A stretch of 64,000 nucleotides of DNA from Paucilactobacillus hokkaidonensis JCM 18461 (GTDB taxonomy: Bacteria > Bacillota > Bacilli > Lactobacillales > Lactobacillaceae), in NCBI RefSeq assembly GCF_000829395.1, contig NZ_AP014680.1:1-64000 (forward strand). The letters are read 5' to 3'. This document shows positions 41,862 to 50,434 of this stretch, one piece after another. Below the pieces are notes generated by a model. That model was given only the letters and a program-made list of their open reading frames with translations, was not told the origin of the DNA and did not search any database. The position numbers and the translations under genes are program-made. Each line of letters starts with the position of its first letter. The stretch's first letter is position 1.

Positions 41862-42353
41862 ATGGAAATCAGAAAAGTAAATCTAAAAACTGACCTATCT
41901 GATATTAGTTTAGTTTATGCTAAAAGCTGGAAACATGCCTATGCACGAATCATTCCAGCGCAGTACTTGAATGAATTAGTAGGTGACAAGTGGATTTCTA
42001 TTTTGTCTAAGTCAGACAGAGAAATGTTAGTTTTGGATAATGAAGGTCAATCAGTTGGGGTTGTTACTTTTGGTGTGGCGCGGGATAGTGAATATAGTAG
42101 TGAAGGAGAATTAATGTCCATTTATTTATTACCTGAATATATTCACAAGGGTTATGGCACTAAACTTTTAAAGAAGGCAGAAATTAGGTTAGTAGAACTT
42201 GGTTATGCAACGATTTATCTTTGGGTTTTAGCAGCAAATAACAGCGGTCGTAATTTTTATAAACAGCAGGGTTTTCATGTTGCCGGTAATCAAAGAGAAA
42301 TTGAAATTGGTGGCAGTAATTTAACGGAAATTCGATATATAAAGAATCTTTAG
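41862..42353 (+). CDS. GNAT-family N-acetyltransferase
   Basis: Acetyl-CoA-dependent transferase of about 163 aa. I prefer ATG 41862 (MEIRKVNLKTDLSDIS), the usual GNAT start, although AGAAGG is rather far upstream; the frame runs back to 41802 inside rlmH. The acetyl-CoA motif YLLPEYIHKGYGTKLLKKAE lies near residue 90, and LWVLAANNSGRNFYKQQGF near 125. Substrate unknown. It lies 34 bases after rlmH and is convergent with the next gene. Confidence 0.85.
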   Translation: MEIRKVNLKTDLSDISLVYAKSWKHAYARIIPAQYLNELVGDKWISILSKSDREMLVLDNEGQSVGVVTFGVARDSEYSSEGELMSIYLLPEYIHKGYGTKLLKKAEIRLVELGYATIYLWVLAANNSGRNFYKQQGFHVAGNQREIEIGGSNLTEIRYIKNL

Positions 42354-42362
42354 GCGATATCA

Positions 42363-42410
42363 AAAAATAGCGCAGCCAATTTGCATTACAAGAATTGGTT
42401 GCGCTATTTT
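42363..42410. terminator. Bidirectional terminator
   Basis: AAAATAGCGCA and CCAATT pair with AATTGG and TGCGCTATTTT with one mismatch. It lies between convergent genes. Confidence 0.85.
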
Positions 42411-42416
42411 CATAGA

Positions 42417-43586
42417 TTATTTTCCGTTTTCGTACAGACTAACTAACCGTTCTCTCAATGCATCGTCGTAGGCCGTCAAGCATAGACCATACTTACCCCG
42501 TTTCATTAATACATTTAGAACATTAGCAATAAATTCCTTATACTCAGCTTGGGTAAATTTAATATCTTTTCGTTTTTTGAAAATTTCTTTGTGCGAATAC
42601 TTTTCAGGAATAATTGTCATGGTGTCAGTATTTTTATCATAGCCAAATGATGGCCCGATAATCATCCCCACATAGTTTAAATCGAAGCCCTGCAAGGTAT
42701 AAATAGTTCCAACCTGGGTAATAGAGCCCTCACGTTTGGCCCAATGCGTGCGTTGTGGATCCCACTCGTCCCACGGTAAGCTGAATGTGTCCATCTCGAC
42801 ATTATGCCGTCCGTCAATTCGTGGAAAACCAGAAGTTGCGACAACACGACTCATGCCGACTTCAATGTTGCGCTTTTTAATGTTTTCGAATAATTCCCCT
42901 GCCGTGTCAAACACCTTAAAGGTAAAGTCACTGTTTTCTGGAAAAGGTGTTATTGGCTTTTGGGCGGTTAAGGCATCCATCCAAGCAACTTGTTCGTCAC
43001 TTGCGATCATACGGTATTGGAAGTTCATATCAAATGATTTATGTGGATGCTTACCAATCGTTTTAGCGAGCAAATCCTTGTCCCAATACATTTTGGATTG
43101 AAAGACCTGGTCAAAATCGTATACAACCACCACAACCTTGGCTAAATTCATCAAGTCAGTTAGCTGATTTTGCCCACGATAATGCGCATAAGGTTCTGAT
43201 TTAGAATATAGGAGGTGCGCTTCATCAACAAAAATAACATCATAGCTCTTATGATTCTTTTGAGCATAGTTAATCAAAGATGTTGGTCTGCGAATTGAAT
43301 TTACTTTCATATTTGGAATCGACTCAGCCAGATCTTGATAGGCTTTATACAATTCCGGATGGTTAACTACCAAAGATGTTTTATAACGCTTATCTGTCAT
43401 ATATTGACGAACCAGTTCCATCAAAACAACTGACTTGCCTGTACCAGCGGCACCTTGAATAACAGCAACCGAGTGTGCGTTACTGTTAAGTCCTTGTTTA
43501 ATATAATCATTAATGTCTGTAATCACAGCTTTCTGCTCATCTGAAAGATCATCGACAAAAAATTGTGCTTTTAAAATTTCATTCAT
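42417..43586 (-). CDS. DUF2075-type DNA/RNA helicase-like ATPase
   Basis: P-loop NTPase of superfamily 1 helicase type, 389 aa. Walker A is VIQGAAGTGKSVVLMEL near residue 45 and Walker B is VIFVDEAHLLY near 120. The region VVVVYDFDQVFQSK near 155 fits motif III, and GTIYTLQGFDLNYVGMIIGP near 290 fits the C-terminal motifs. Related proteins are often annotated DUF2075 or Schlafen-associated. The role is unknown, but such genes turn up in defence and mobile contexts. AGGAG ribosome site. A parS-like site lies about 100 bases upstream. Confidence 0.8.
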   Translation of the reverse strand: MNEILKAQFFVDDLSDEQKAVITDINDYIKQGLNSNAHSVAVIQGAAGTGKSVVLMELVRQYMTDKRYKTSLVVNHPELYKAYQDLAESIPNMKVNSIRRPTSLINYAQKNHKSYDVIFVDEAHLLYSKSEPYAHYRGQNQLTDLMNLAKVVVVVYDFDQVFQSKMYWDKDLLAKTIGKHPHKSFDMNFQYRMIASDEQVAWMDALTAQKPITPFPENSDFTFKVFDTAGELFENIKKRNIEVGMSRVVATSGFPRIDGRHNVEMDTFSLPWDEWDPQRTHWAKREGSITQVGTIYTLQGFDLNYVGMIIGPSFGYDKNTDTMTIIPEKYSHKEIFKKRKDIKFTQAEYKEFIANVLNVLMKRGKYGLCLTAYDDALRERLVSLYENGK

Positions 43587-43688
43587 TTTATAACTCCTAA
43601 TTTATTAGTTATTTTAGCATAGTATAGGTGATGTGCTATATTCCATACGGAATAAAAGTCATTATCCGACAAACATGATATCTTTTAA

Positions 43689-43704
43689 TGTTTCATGTGA
43701 AACA
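43689..43704. promoter_or_regulatory. parS: parS-like ParB-binding site
   Basis: TGTTTCATGTGAAACA, one mismatch from consensus TGTTTCACGTGAAACA. Intergenic. Confidence 0.8.
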
Positions 43705-43760
43705 TCTTAATAATATCAAGTTAAACAGTTAAAATTGGTCTGCGATTATTCTGCTATATA

Positions 43761-44405
43761 TTAGTGAATGGTGAGCAAGTCTGAAACTGTATTCAATAGG
43801 TAATCAGGATGTTGTTTGTTTAACTCATTTACTGAGTGAGCACCCCACGTGACACCACAAGTATGGATATTTGCAGCTTGTCCCATTTGGAGATCAAATA
43901 TTGCATCGCCAATCATAATGGAATCGTCTTTTGATAATGAATATTGATTTAAAACTTGAAGGACACCGTCAGGAGCTGGTTTAAAATGAGTAACTTGATC
44001 TGAGCCAACCACTGCTTGAAAATATTCAGCAATGTGCAATTGAACTAAATTGCGTTTCAAAGGTGTGGAGTGTTTACTTGAGACAACAAATAGATGCTTT
44101 TGATTATACATGAGTTGTTGCAGTACTGATTTCATCTGTGGAAACAGTGTTAAACTCGTTTGCTCTGCTATTTGATATTGTCGCCGAAAAATAGTGAGCA
44201 AGTCAGAAAATGCTTGTTCCGAAAAAAAGTGACCAGGCGCCATTTTTTTAAAGGACACTTCAATTGGAATTCCCATATAATATTCAATCTGGCTAGTAGT
44301 GGGTGTTGCAAGATTAAACTCTTTAAAGGCTGATTGAGTTGCTAGTACTGCTGCTTGCCCTGAATCTGCTAAAGTACCATCAAAATCAAAAATGTAGTTT
44401 TCCAT
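43761..44405 (-). CDS. HAD-family hydrolase (phosphoglycolate phosphatase-like)
   Basis: Haloacid dehalogenase-type phosphatase of 214 aa. I start at the ATG ending at 44405, which has GGAGAA at a good distance; the longer frame adds 21 unlikely residues. Motif I is IFDFDGTLADSG with the nucleophile Asp near residue 8, motif II is FVVSSKHS near 105 and motif IV is SIMIGDAIFDLQMG near 165. The cap domain lies between I and II. Substrate unknown. Confidence 0.85.
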   Translation of the reverse strand: MENYIFDFDGTLADSGQAAVLATQSAFKEFNLATPTTSQIEYYMGIPIEVSFKKMAPGHFFSEQAFSDLLTIFRRQYQIAEQTSLTLFPQMKSVLQQLMYNQKHLFVVSSKHSTPLKRNLVQLHIAEYFQAVVGSDQVTHFKPAPDGVLQVLNQYSLSKDDSIMIGDAIFDLQMGQAANIHTCGVTWGAHSVNELNKQHPDYLLNTVSDLLTIH

Positions 44406-44766
44406 TTGTGCACATTCTCCTAGATTCCAAGTTAAATTATAATAATGATAGTATACAGCTAAGGACATGGTTGTCGACAGGTAGTAATATTGTTGTGTAT
44501 CTAAATTATTTAATACTAGAGGTACAAAAGTTAACTGAATTGGAGTATTTTGGACAATTCTGATTCATATTTTTCCCATAACAAGATTTTATATTATGTG
44601 TTTAGGGCATACCAAATATGGCCTGAAGTTGCCTAGTTAACGATATGTTTGTTAATATAATAGAAAATGTAAAACGATATGTATAGTTTTGAAAACAGTA
44701 CGCTTGCTTATTGGTGAGTATATAGTTTGAATTTATTTAAATTGATTAAATTGGAGGTTATCTCAA
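44406..44766. other. Non-coding gap of 361 bases
   Basis: AT-rich sequence between the divergent HAD and UPF0158 genes. It must hold promoters for both, but I see no strong -35/-10 pair, hairpin or repeat. The only clear signal is the ribosome site TTGGAGG at 44751-44757 before the next gene. Confidence 0.6.
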
Positions 44767-45171
44767 ATGAAAGTGGATCTAAATGAGGTTATAGGTGCAT
44801 TCGATATGGTGGATGATGAAACTCAAAGCTTTTACAACAAAGTTACTGGTGAAGTGATCTGTTTAAATGATTATAGTGATGAAGACGAATCACTTGAGGA
44901 TGTTGAATCAAACCCTGATCGATATTTGAATCTACCATCCAAATATGAAGTGGATGATTATCATATCATGGAAGAATTTATTTGGAGTTTACCAGCAGGA
45001 GATCAGCAGAATCAATTGGATAGTAGTATCCGGGGACGGGGAGCTTTTCGTTATTTTCGTGATACAGTCGATAGATTAAACTTATTACAGCAATGGTATG
45101 ATTTTAAAGATCAGTCATATCGTAGAATCGCGATTGATTGGTGCGAAAGTAATGGTATTAGCTACAAATAG
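44767..45171 (+). CDS. UPF0158-family protein
   Basis: 134-aa acidic soluble protein. The pattern resembles UPF0158 proteins of unknown function: MKVDLNEVIGAFDMVDDE at the start, YLNLPSKYEVDDYHIMEEFI near 60 and RGRGAFRYFRDTVDRLNL near 90, with the C-terminal WYDFKDQSYRRIAIDWCESNGI. TTGGAGG ribosome site. It lies 64 bases before the broken primase-helicase gene and may have been part of the same acquired unit, though such proteins are also found alone. Confidence 0.75.
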   Translation: MKVDLNEVIGAFDMVDDETQSFYNKVTGEVICLNDYSDEDESLEDVESNPDRYLNLPSKYEVDDYHIMEEFIWSLPAGDQQNQLDSSIRGRGAFRYFRDTVDRLNLLQQWYDFKDQSYRRIAIDWCESNGISYK

Positions 45172-45235
45172 TGATAGAATACCATTATTTAATGGCTTAG
45201 TATTTGTATGATTTTTTAGTTTAAGGCAGCAGCTT

Positions 45236-46487
45236 ATGGAAATAAAAAAAGGACGTTACTATTCAAAAAATCATAAGATAGTTAATGTATTACATGTTGC
45301 GTATGATCTCGAGCAAAAGCAATATGTAGTAGTTTTTGTTGTGGAGAATAACGATACAATTTATGTGATGTCTAAATCACGATTTATGACAAATATAGAT
45401 GAACCAAGCGATGAAGATCAGCAATTTAATAATTTAGATGAGCAAGTTATGTTATTTAAAAGGCTGTTCAATTCACGTAGTGATGTATATGCAATTGAAT
45501 ATTTTAAAGATGGTAAACGTAAGTTTACACCTGACAGAGTTTTTGGGAAACGTGATCAATATAAACCACTAACTGACCAAGTAATTAAGGATCATTTAAC
45601 TGGTAAAAAAATGATTGGCCTTTTTCCACTGAACAAAGATAGTACCTGTAATTTTCTTGTGCTTGATATAGATAAATCGAATTGGCAGGCAATTACAAAA
45701 AGTATTGTGAGCATCACAAAATCGGTGGGATTACAAATAGAAGTTGAACTATCTCGTTCCGGAAATGGCAGCCATTTGTGGTTTTTATTTTCACAAAGTA
45801 TTCCTGCTAAAATTGCTAGACAATTGGGTTCGACAATTCTCAATATTGCAATTGATCAAAATCCAAACATGTCTTTTGATGCATTCGATCGAATGTTTCC
45901 TAACCAAGATTTCATTCCGCGTGGTGGGTTTGGTAACTTGATTTCGGCCCCATTACAGGGTGAACGAGTAGCAGAAAATCATTCTGTATTTTTAAACGAT
46001 GAATTATCTCCAATTCAAAGTCAATGGAAATATTTATCTAAAGCAAAACAATATACTATTGATGAAGTAAATAAGTTTCAGGCAACACTGAGTGCAAAGT
46101 ATCAATTTACAGAAAATACTGAGCAACAAAATCCAAACATATTGGATAATGAAAAATATCCGAATTTAGATGTAAGGAAAGATGCTGCACTACATATTCC
46201 AACCAAAAAGTTATCTGCGCATCAGGTTGCAGAGCTTAAACGCATGGCAACTTTTTCAAATCCAGAATTCTATAAATTACAAAATCAACGACGTTCAACA
46301 TACCGAGTTCAACGATATCTATCAACTTTTTCTCAGAATAAAGATGAATTATTGCTTCCTCGGGGGCTTGAAGATGGGTTAGTGAAATTGACGAGGGCTC
46401 AGATAGTTGATAAAACCAATACAGGACATATATTACGGTCTAAGTTTAAAGGTAATCTAAGATCTGATCAACAGAGTGCTTTTGATG
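45236..46487 (+). pseudogene. TOTE-type primase-helicase gene, 5' part (primase domain), cut by an IS
   Basis: This is the first 417 codons of a gene broken by the IS at 46488. It encodes an archaeo-eukaryotic primase domain of the type found in TOTE conflict systems, a predicted defence family. Catalytic motifs are FLVLDIDKSN near residue 140, ELSRSGNGSHLWFLFS near 172 and FIPRGGFGNLISAPLQGE near 225. The last codons before the IS (SDQQSAFD) begin the helicase domain. In the current DNA the frame runs 41 bases into the IS and stops at 46528, giving a 430-aa product that could still fold as a primase. Confidence 0.85.
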
Positions 46488-48034
46488 GTATGTGTCAAGT
46501 TTTCCTAGATACCTTTTATTCGACTTAATATTTATACATCCGAATTAACGGGAGTATGCTTTTGCCATTGCCCCTATGGGGCTACTCGTTGCTGAATCAA
46601 CAGTAATATTACCAATTTTAACTCCTATGTGCTGTGAACGTATTTTTCGGTTTAAATCTGTGAACCTAATTGATTTAATTGACTTGAGAGATACTTCAAT
46701 TTTAAGTTCTCTTAGCCTTCTTAATCCTGATGATAGATCTTGATTAAGATGTCTGTTAACTCTTGCTAGTATGAGAACTAACATAGCTTGTAATCCTTTT
46801 TTAGACCAACTCTTACCTTGCTTTTTTAAGCGGTAGGTGAAAGCTCTGTGTGAGCTCTCAATTGAGCCTAATTTGCCCATATATTTATAGCCACGATCTT
46901 TGGGACGTTTGATATATTTCCAATTACGGCTGAGATAATGTCTTAATTTGGTCAACTTTTCGGAATCTTTTCCAGTTGTAATTTGCGATTCAAAAGTATC
47001 TAAAATAGCCTCTAATTGGTTCAAATTATGTTCTCTAATAGCTGATGTAGCCTTTCTACTTAACGGGTTTTGTAGACCGATGGTCTGCTCGAATTTTCGA
47101 ATAAAGTGATACCGATCAATTGCATACTCAACTTTTCTTGCCCCAGGAACTAATTCGCGCATACTGATGGGATCATATCCAGGACCGGCATCACTTGCTA
47201 AAAACACTACCATCTCGCTTAATTTATAATGTGCTTCCAGATAATCACAAACTTGTTTTCGTGCTTTTAAATGATTGGTTTCAACAAATTCACGCTTATT
47301 TACTGGACCAGCATTAGTGGATTCGTATACCCTATAATGATGCACAGAAACCCGTTGCTTACCACGTTCTCGGACTTCAAAAGCATCTCCTTCAATGACT
47401 AAATTATCCACTTTTTTACGATGAATAATTTCTTTATCAAGTGTTTCTTCCTCGACAGCAACGATGTCGGCCATCTCTCTAACGATTTTGTCGACTGTCC
47501 ATGCACTAATATCAGTCTGACTGGCAAGGTTAATCATATCCGCTGTGTTTCTCATGGTAGTCATTTGACCAATCTTACTAACCACACTTTTGAAATATGG
47601 TGAAAATCTTTTTCGCGACACAAGTTTTAAATGTGTATCCAATGGAAAATAATTGGTTCCATCTGTCTTCCTATAGCATCTACGTTCAAATGAAACAGCA
47701 CCAAACATAAAATTAATTGTTCGTGGTTGTCGGTTAATAAAGGTATGGTCACTTGGAATCTGAGAAACTAACGTTTCGTCTAATTGAATTAAGTATTTAG
47801 ATACAATTTCTTGAAACATTTCCCGCAAACAACGAATAACTTGTTCCTCCAAATCAAATAAACTATCTAAATTATTCAATGAATCAATAAAATCTGCTAA
47901 AATAAACATGAAAGACCTGCATCCTTTCTTTTAATCTTCGTCGATTAAAAGGCTACAGGTCTTTTCTTATATATTCAATCTAAAATGAATATTCCTAGAA
48001 ATATGTTGACCATCTAGGAAAACCTTACACTAAC
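46488..48034 (-). mobile_element. ISLre2-family insertion sequence, copy 2
   Basis: 1547 bp, the same length as copy 1 and the reverse orientation. The ends are the same imperfect inverted repeats (window left GTATGTGTCAAG..., right ...CTTACACTAAC). It interrupts the TOTE-type gene just before its Walker A motif. The nested hairpin over the transposase ribosome site is conserved here (about 47911-47964). Confidence 0.95.
46545..47909 (-). CDS. ISLre2-family (UPF0236) transposase, copy 2
   Basis: 454-aa transposase, about 96% identical to copy 1 (roughly 17 changes, for example A/T in AWTVDK, K/E in KEIIHRK and G/E in AIREHN). The frame is intact with the same acidic motifs, EGDAFE, SDAGPGYDP and GSIESSHRAF. 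It is transcribed opposite to the interrupted gene. The spread of differences suggests the two copies arrived separately or diverged after an old duplication. Confidence 0.92.
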   Translation of the reverse strand: MFILADFIDSLNNLDSLFDLEEQVIRCLREMFQEIVSKYLIQLDETLVSQIPSDHTFINRQPRTINFMFGAVSFERRCYRKTDGTNYFPLDTHLKLVSRKRFSPYFKSVVSKIGQMTTMRNTADMINLASQTDISAWTVDKIVREMADIVAVEEETLDKEIIHRKKVDNLVIEGDAFEVRERGKQRVSVHHYRVYESTNAGPVNKREFVETNHLKARKQVCDYLEAHYKLSEMVVFLASDAGPGYDPISMRELVPGARKVEYAIDRYHFIRKFEQTIGLQNPLSRKATSAIREHNLNQLEAILDTFESQITTGKDSEKLTKLRHYLSRNWKYIKRPKDRGYKYMGKLGSIESSHRAFTYRLKKQGKSWSKKGLQAMLVLILARVNRHLNQDLSSGLRRLRELKIEVSLKSIKSIRFTDLNRKIRSQHIGVKIGNITVDSATSSPIGAMAKAYSR

Positions 48035-48043
48035 CTTTTGATG

Positions 48044-49455
48044 CTTTGAAAAATGAAACAACTGGAATAATCTCAGCACGGACCGGATTTGGTAAAACCA
48101 TATTAGGAATTGCTTTAGTAGCTGACAGAAAGGTAAGTACCTTGATATTAGTGCATACAACACAATTGGCAGAGCAATGGAATACTGCACTTGAACAATT
48201 TCTAGATATAAAAAATGAACCGTTCCTAGAATATACGCCAAAAGGGAGAATAAAAAAGAAGCCAAAGATTGGATTAATGTATGATCAGAAGTTCAAGCGT
48301 AGTGGCAATGTGGATGTTACTACATTTCAGTCATTAGTGAAGCGTAAGGATTTGGATGCAATTTTATCTGACTACGGGATGGTTATAATTGATGAAGCCC
48401 ACCATGTTGCCGCAAAGACATATGAACATTTAATTGAAAAAATTCCAGCTAAATATATTTATGGGTTTTCTGCAACAGTGAAGCGTAGTGATGGATTAGA
48501 AAAAATTACGTATATGCGCATTGGAGATATTAGGTTTGAAACGGCAAAAACAGATGAAAAATATCTCAACAGTGTCAATTATGTGCTCCATTCGAGATTT
48601 ACTAGTATGAATGAATTTGGTAATGAAGCGCTGGATAATACAATCAATGAAAATTATGAACTCATTGTTAATAGTAAAGAGCGAAATGAACAAATAGTTG
48701 ACGATATTAAACAAAACTATCATGACAAAAGACATATTATTGTCTAAACTGAACGACTAAATCATATTGATCGATTAATTGAGTTATTAGAACATGAAAA
48801 AATACCTTATTATGAACTTTCTGGACGTCAGAAAGGTAAAAATAATAAAAGCATTATTGAGAATATAAAAACTGATACTGGTGCATATGTTATTCTTGCG
48901 ACAGGAAAGTACGCAGGTGAAGGGTTTGACGTTCCGTCAATTGATACGTTACTACTAACAATGCCTATTTCTTGGTCAGGAAGATTGCAACAATATATCG
49001 GTAGAATGAATCGTAATTTGGACACTAAACCTGAATTACGTGTATACGATTATGTTGATTATGCAATTCCAATGTTTAATAAAATGTATCAAAAACGATT
49101 GAAGGTTTACGCAAAATTAAATTATCGTTTATTTGATGATGGGAAAAATGGATTTTCCTTGTTATATCAAGAAAACAATTTTTTATCGCAATTAAAAGAT
49201 GATATCAGTTATGTTGGTGAGAGAGTTATGATTAGTTCTAGTAACGAAGTAGTTAAACAAATTAAAAGCATGTTAAAGAGTGACGACGTGCGGTTAGTGG
49301 TCACAAAATCATCTCGAACAGAATATGTGATTATTGATGATATCGTTTGGTATGGAGATATTGGTAAAGCGTTTAATAAGCATAGTGTTATTTTATTGCG
49401 AATTGTTAATGCAGAGTTTGCCAAACGTTTAACTGAGCTAGATTCGAATATATAG
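48044..49455 (+). pseudogene. TOTE-type primase-helicase gene, 3' part (helicase domain), with internal stop
   Basis: Continuation of the gene at 45236 after the IS. It encodes a superfamily 2 helicase: Walker A ISARTGFGKTILGIAL, DEAH box MVIIDEAHHVAAK, GFSATVKRSDGLEK and motif VI LQQYIGRMNRN. A TAA stop at 48745-48747 interrupts it inside IIV*TERLNHIDRL, where related helicases usually have Leu, so a single TTA-to-TAA change is likely. Joined with the 5' part the ancestral protein would be about 887 aa. The C-terminal 120 residues are not recognised. Confidence 0.85.
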
Positions 49456-49565
49456 TGTATTTTAAATGAAGGTTGGCAGTTTGATTATATTTCTTCATGC
49501 GGAGAATTTTTCATAATTAGATCAATAGGGCATTGAGTACTAGCTGATTTTTGGAACTAATAAAT

Positions 49566-49602
49566 AATGAACACCTGGAAAATAACCAGGTGTTCATTTT
49601 AG
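49566..49602. terminator. Bidirectional terminator
   Basis: TGAACACCTGG (49568-49578) pairs perfectly with CCAGGTGTTCA (49586-49596). It separates the helicase remnant from the minus-strand genes. The rest of 49456-49565 shows nothing else. Confidence 0.85.
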
Positions 49603-49618
49603 TATATTATTAAAAAAT

Positions 49619-49774
49619 TTAACGCTTATTCTTATTCGGCCACAATAAGCAACTCACACTATGAAGAATCATTCCTGTAAACATCATATACATAGCAAAG
49701 TCCATGTGCATATTAATCATACCTACAAGACCGATCAGATAGATAATCAATTCAATTAGATGAATTATTCGCAT
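49619..49774 (-). CDS. Small membrane protein, 51 aa
   Basis: A short gene on the minus strand begins MRIIHLIELIIYLIGLVGMI and ends LLWPNKNKR. It has two hydrophobic segments (about residues 5-20 and 27-45) separated by NMHMDF, and a basic tail, so it should be a two-pass membrane protein. Nine of its 51 residues are Met. The ATG lies 11 bases after the stop of the upstream gene, with AGAGGCG as ribosome site overlapping that stop, which suggests translational coupling. Function unknown. Confidence 0.65.
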   Translation of the reverse strand: MRIIHLIELIIYLIGLVGMINMHMDFAMYMMFTGMILHSVSCLLWPNKNKR

Positions 49775-49785
49775 AGTATGCGCCT

Positions 49786-50343
49786 CTAATCAACACGTTT
49801 AATCTTACCAACCGCAATTGGCAGGGTAACGTGTGCATCAAAATCGCCGACCATTCCAGCAACCGTAGTAGGCAAGTCAAGACTTTGAGGAACACCATGA
49901 ATGTAGATTACACGTTGGTCTAATTGTAGATCTTTGCTACCAAATGCTGCTTCAAAGTTAGCTTGAAGCTTTGATAATGGGACTACTTTTGTGTAAGAAA
50001 AGTGGCCATTATCGTCTGATACTGGGTAACGATCATGGGGAATATCCATATTTTCAGGTGCATCATCAAATGGCACCATGGTAGTTCCAGACACAGCTTC
50101 AGTTTCCATTAAGTCAACAAAGCCATCGTGGTTAGCATCTTGGGCAGCGGTGGCGATATCTGCGGGTTTACCATCTGGGAAGCCGTGAAAATGCTCCCAG
50201 TGTTCAGTGTTGGCGGGGGTATCAAACATTTCAATCGTAATTGTTAGTTGATCACTTTCTTCTACAAAAGTGGCCGTACCATGGGCACTGGTACCAATCT
50301 TGTTATCATTCAAAGGGACAATCTCTGCTTTATATTTAGTCAT
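49786..50343 (-). CDS. CHRD-like protein with EF-hand loop, function unknown
   Basis: 185-aa protein without signal peptide or membrane helix. The first 60 residues (GTATFVEESDQLTITIEMFD... then HWEHFHGFPDG) resemble CHRD or Cu/Zn-superoxide-dismutase-like beta domains with a His-rich turn. An EF-hand-like calcium loop, DANHDGFVDLMETE, follows near residue 68. Several more His residues could bind metal. It is divergent from an FLP/FNR-type regulator and probably controlled by it. AGGAGGA precedes the ATG. Family naming is tentative. Confidence 0.6.
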   Translation of the reverse strand: MTKYKAEIVPLNDNKIGTSAHGTATFVEESDQLTITIEMFDTPANTEHWEHFHGFPDGKPADIATAAQDANHDGFVDLMETEAVSGTTMVPFDDAPENMDIPHDRYPVSDDNGHFSYTKVVPLSKLQANFEAAFGSKDLQLDQRVIYIHGVPQSLDLPTTVAGMVGDFDAHVTLPIAVGKIKRVD

Positions 50344-50434
50344 AATGAAAATTCCTCCTTTATTTAACTACACTTAGTGTATACTTAAATGAAATTAAGT
50401 AAATTGATATATGTCAATTTTGAAAGGAATTATA
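50344..50434. promoter_or_regulatory. Divergent control region with FNR-like box and palindrome
   Basis: TTGATATATGTCAA (50404-50417) matches the FNR box TTGAT-N4-ATCAA with one mismatch. A second palindrome, TACACTTAGTGTA (50369-50381), is perfect around its central base and overlaps a possible -10, TATACT (50380-50385). Control of both divergent genes by the FLP protein is inferred. Confidence 0.6.

Larger units (their letters stand above)
46479..48043. repeat. 9-bp target-site duplication of ISLre2 copy 2
   Basis: CTTTTGATG at 46479-46487 is repeated exactly at 48035-48043, directly bordering the element. Removing the IS and one repeat restores one open frame across the junction. Confidence 0.95.

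Noticed and set aside
48046-48747. Helicase fragment as an independent gene starting at TTG 48046
   Set aside because: It has no ribosome site; the frame joins exactly to the primase half once the IS and target repeat are removed.
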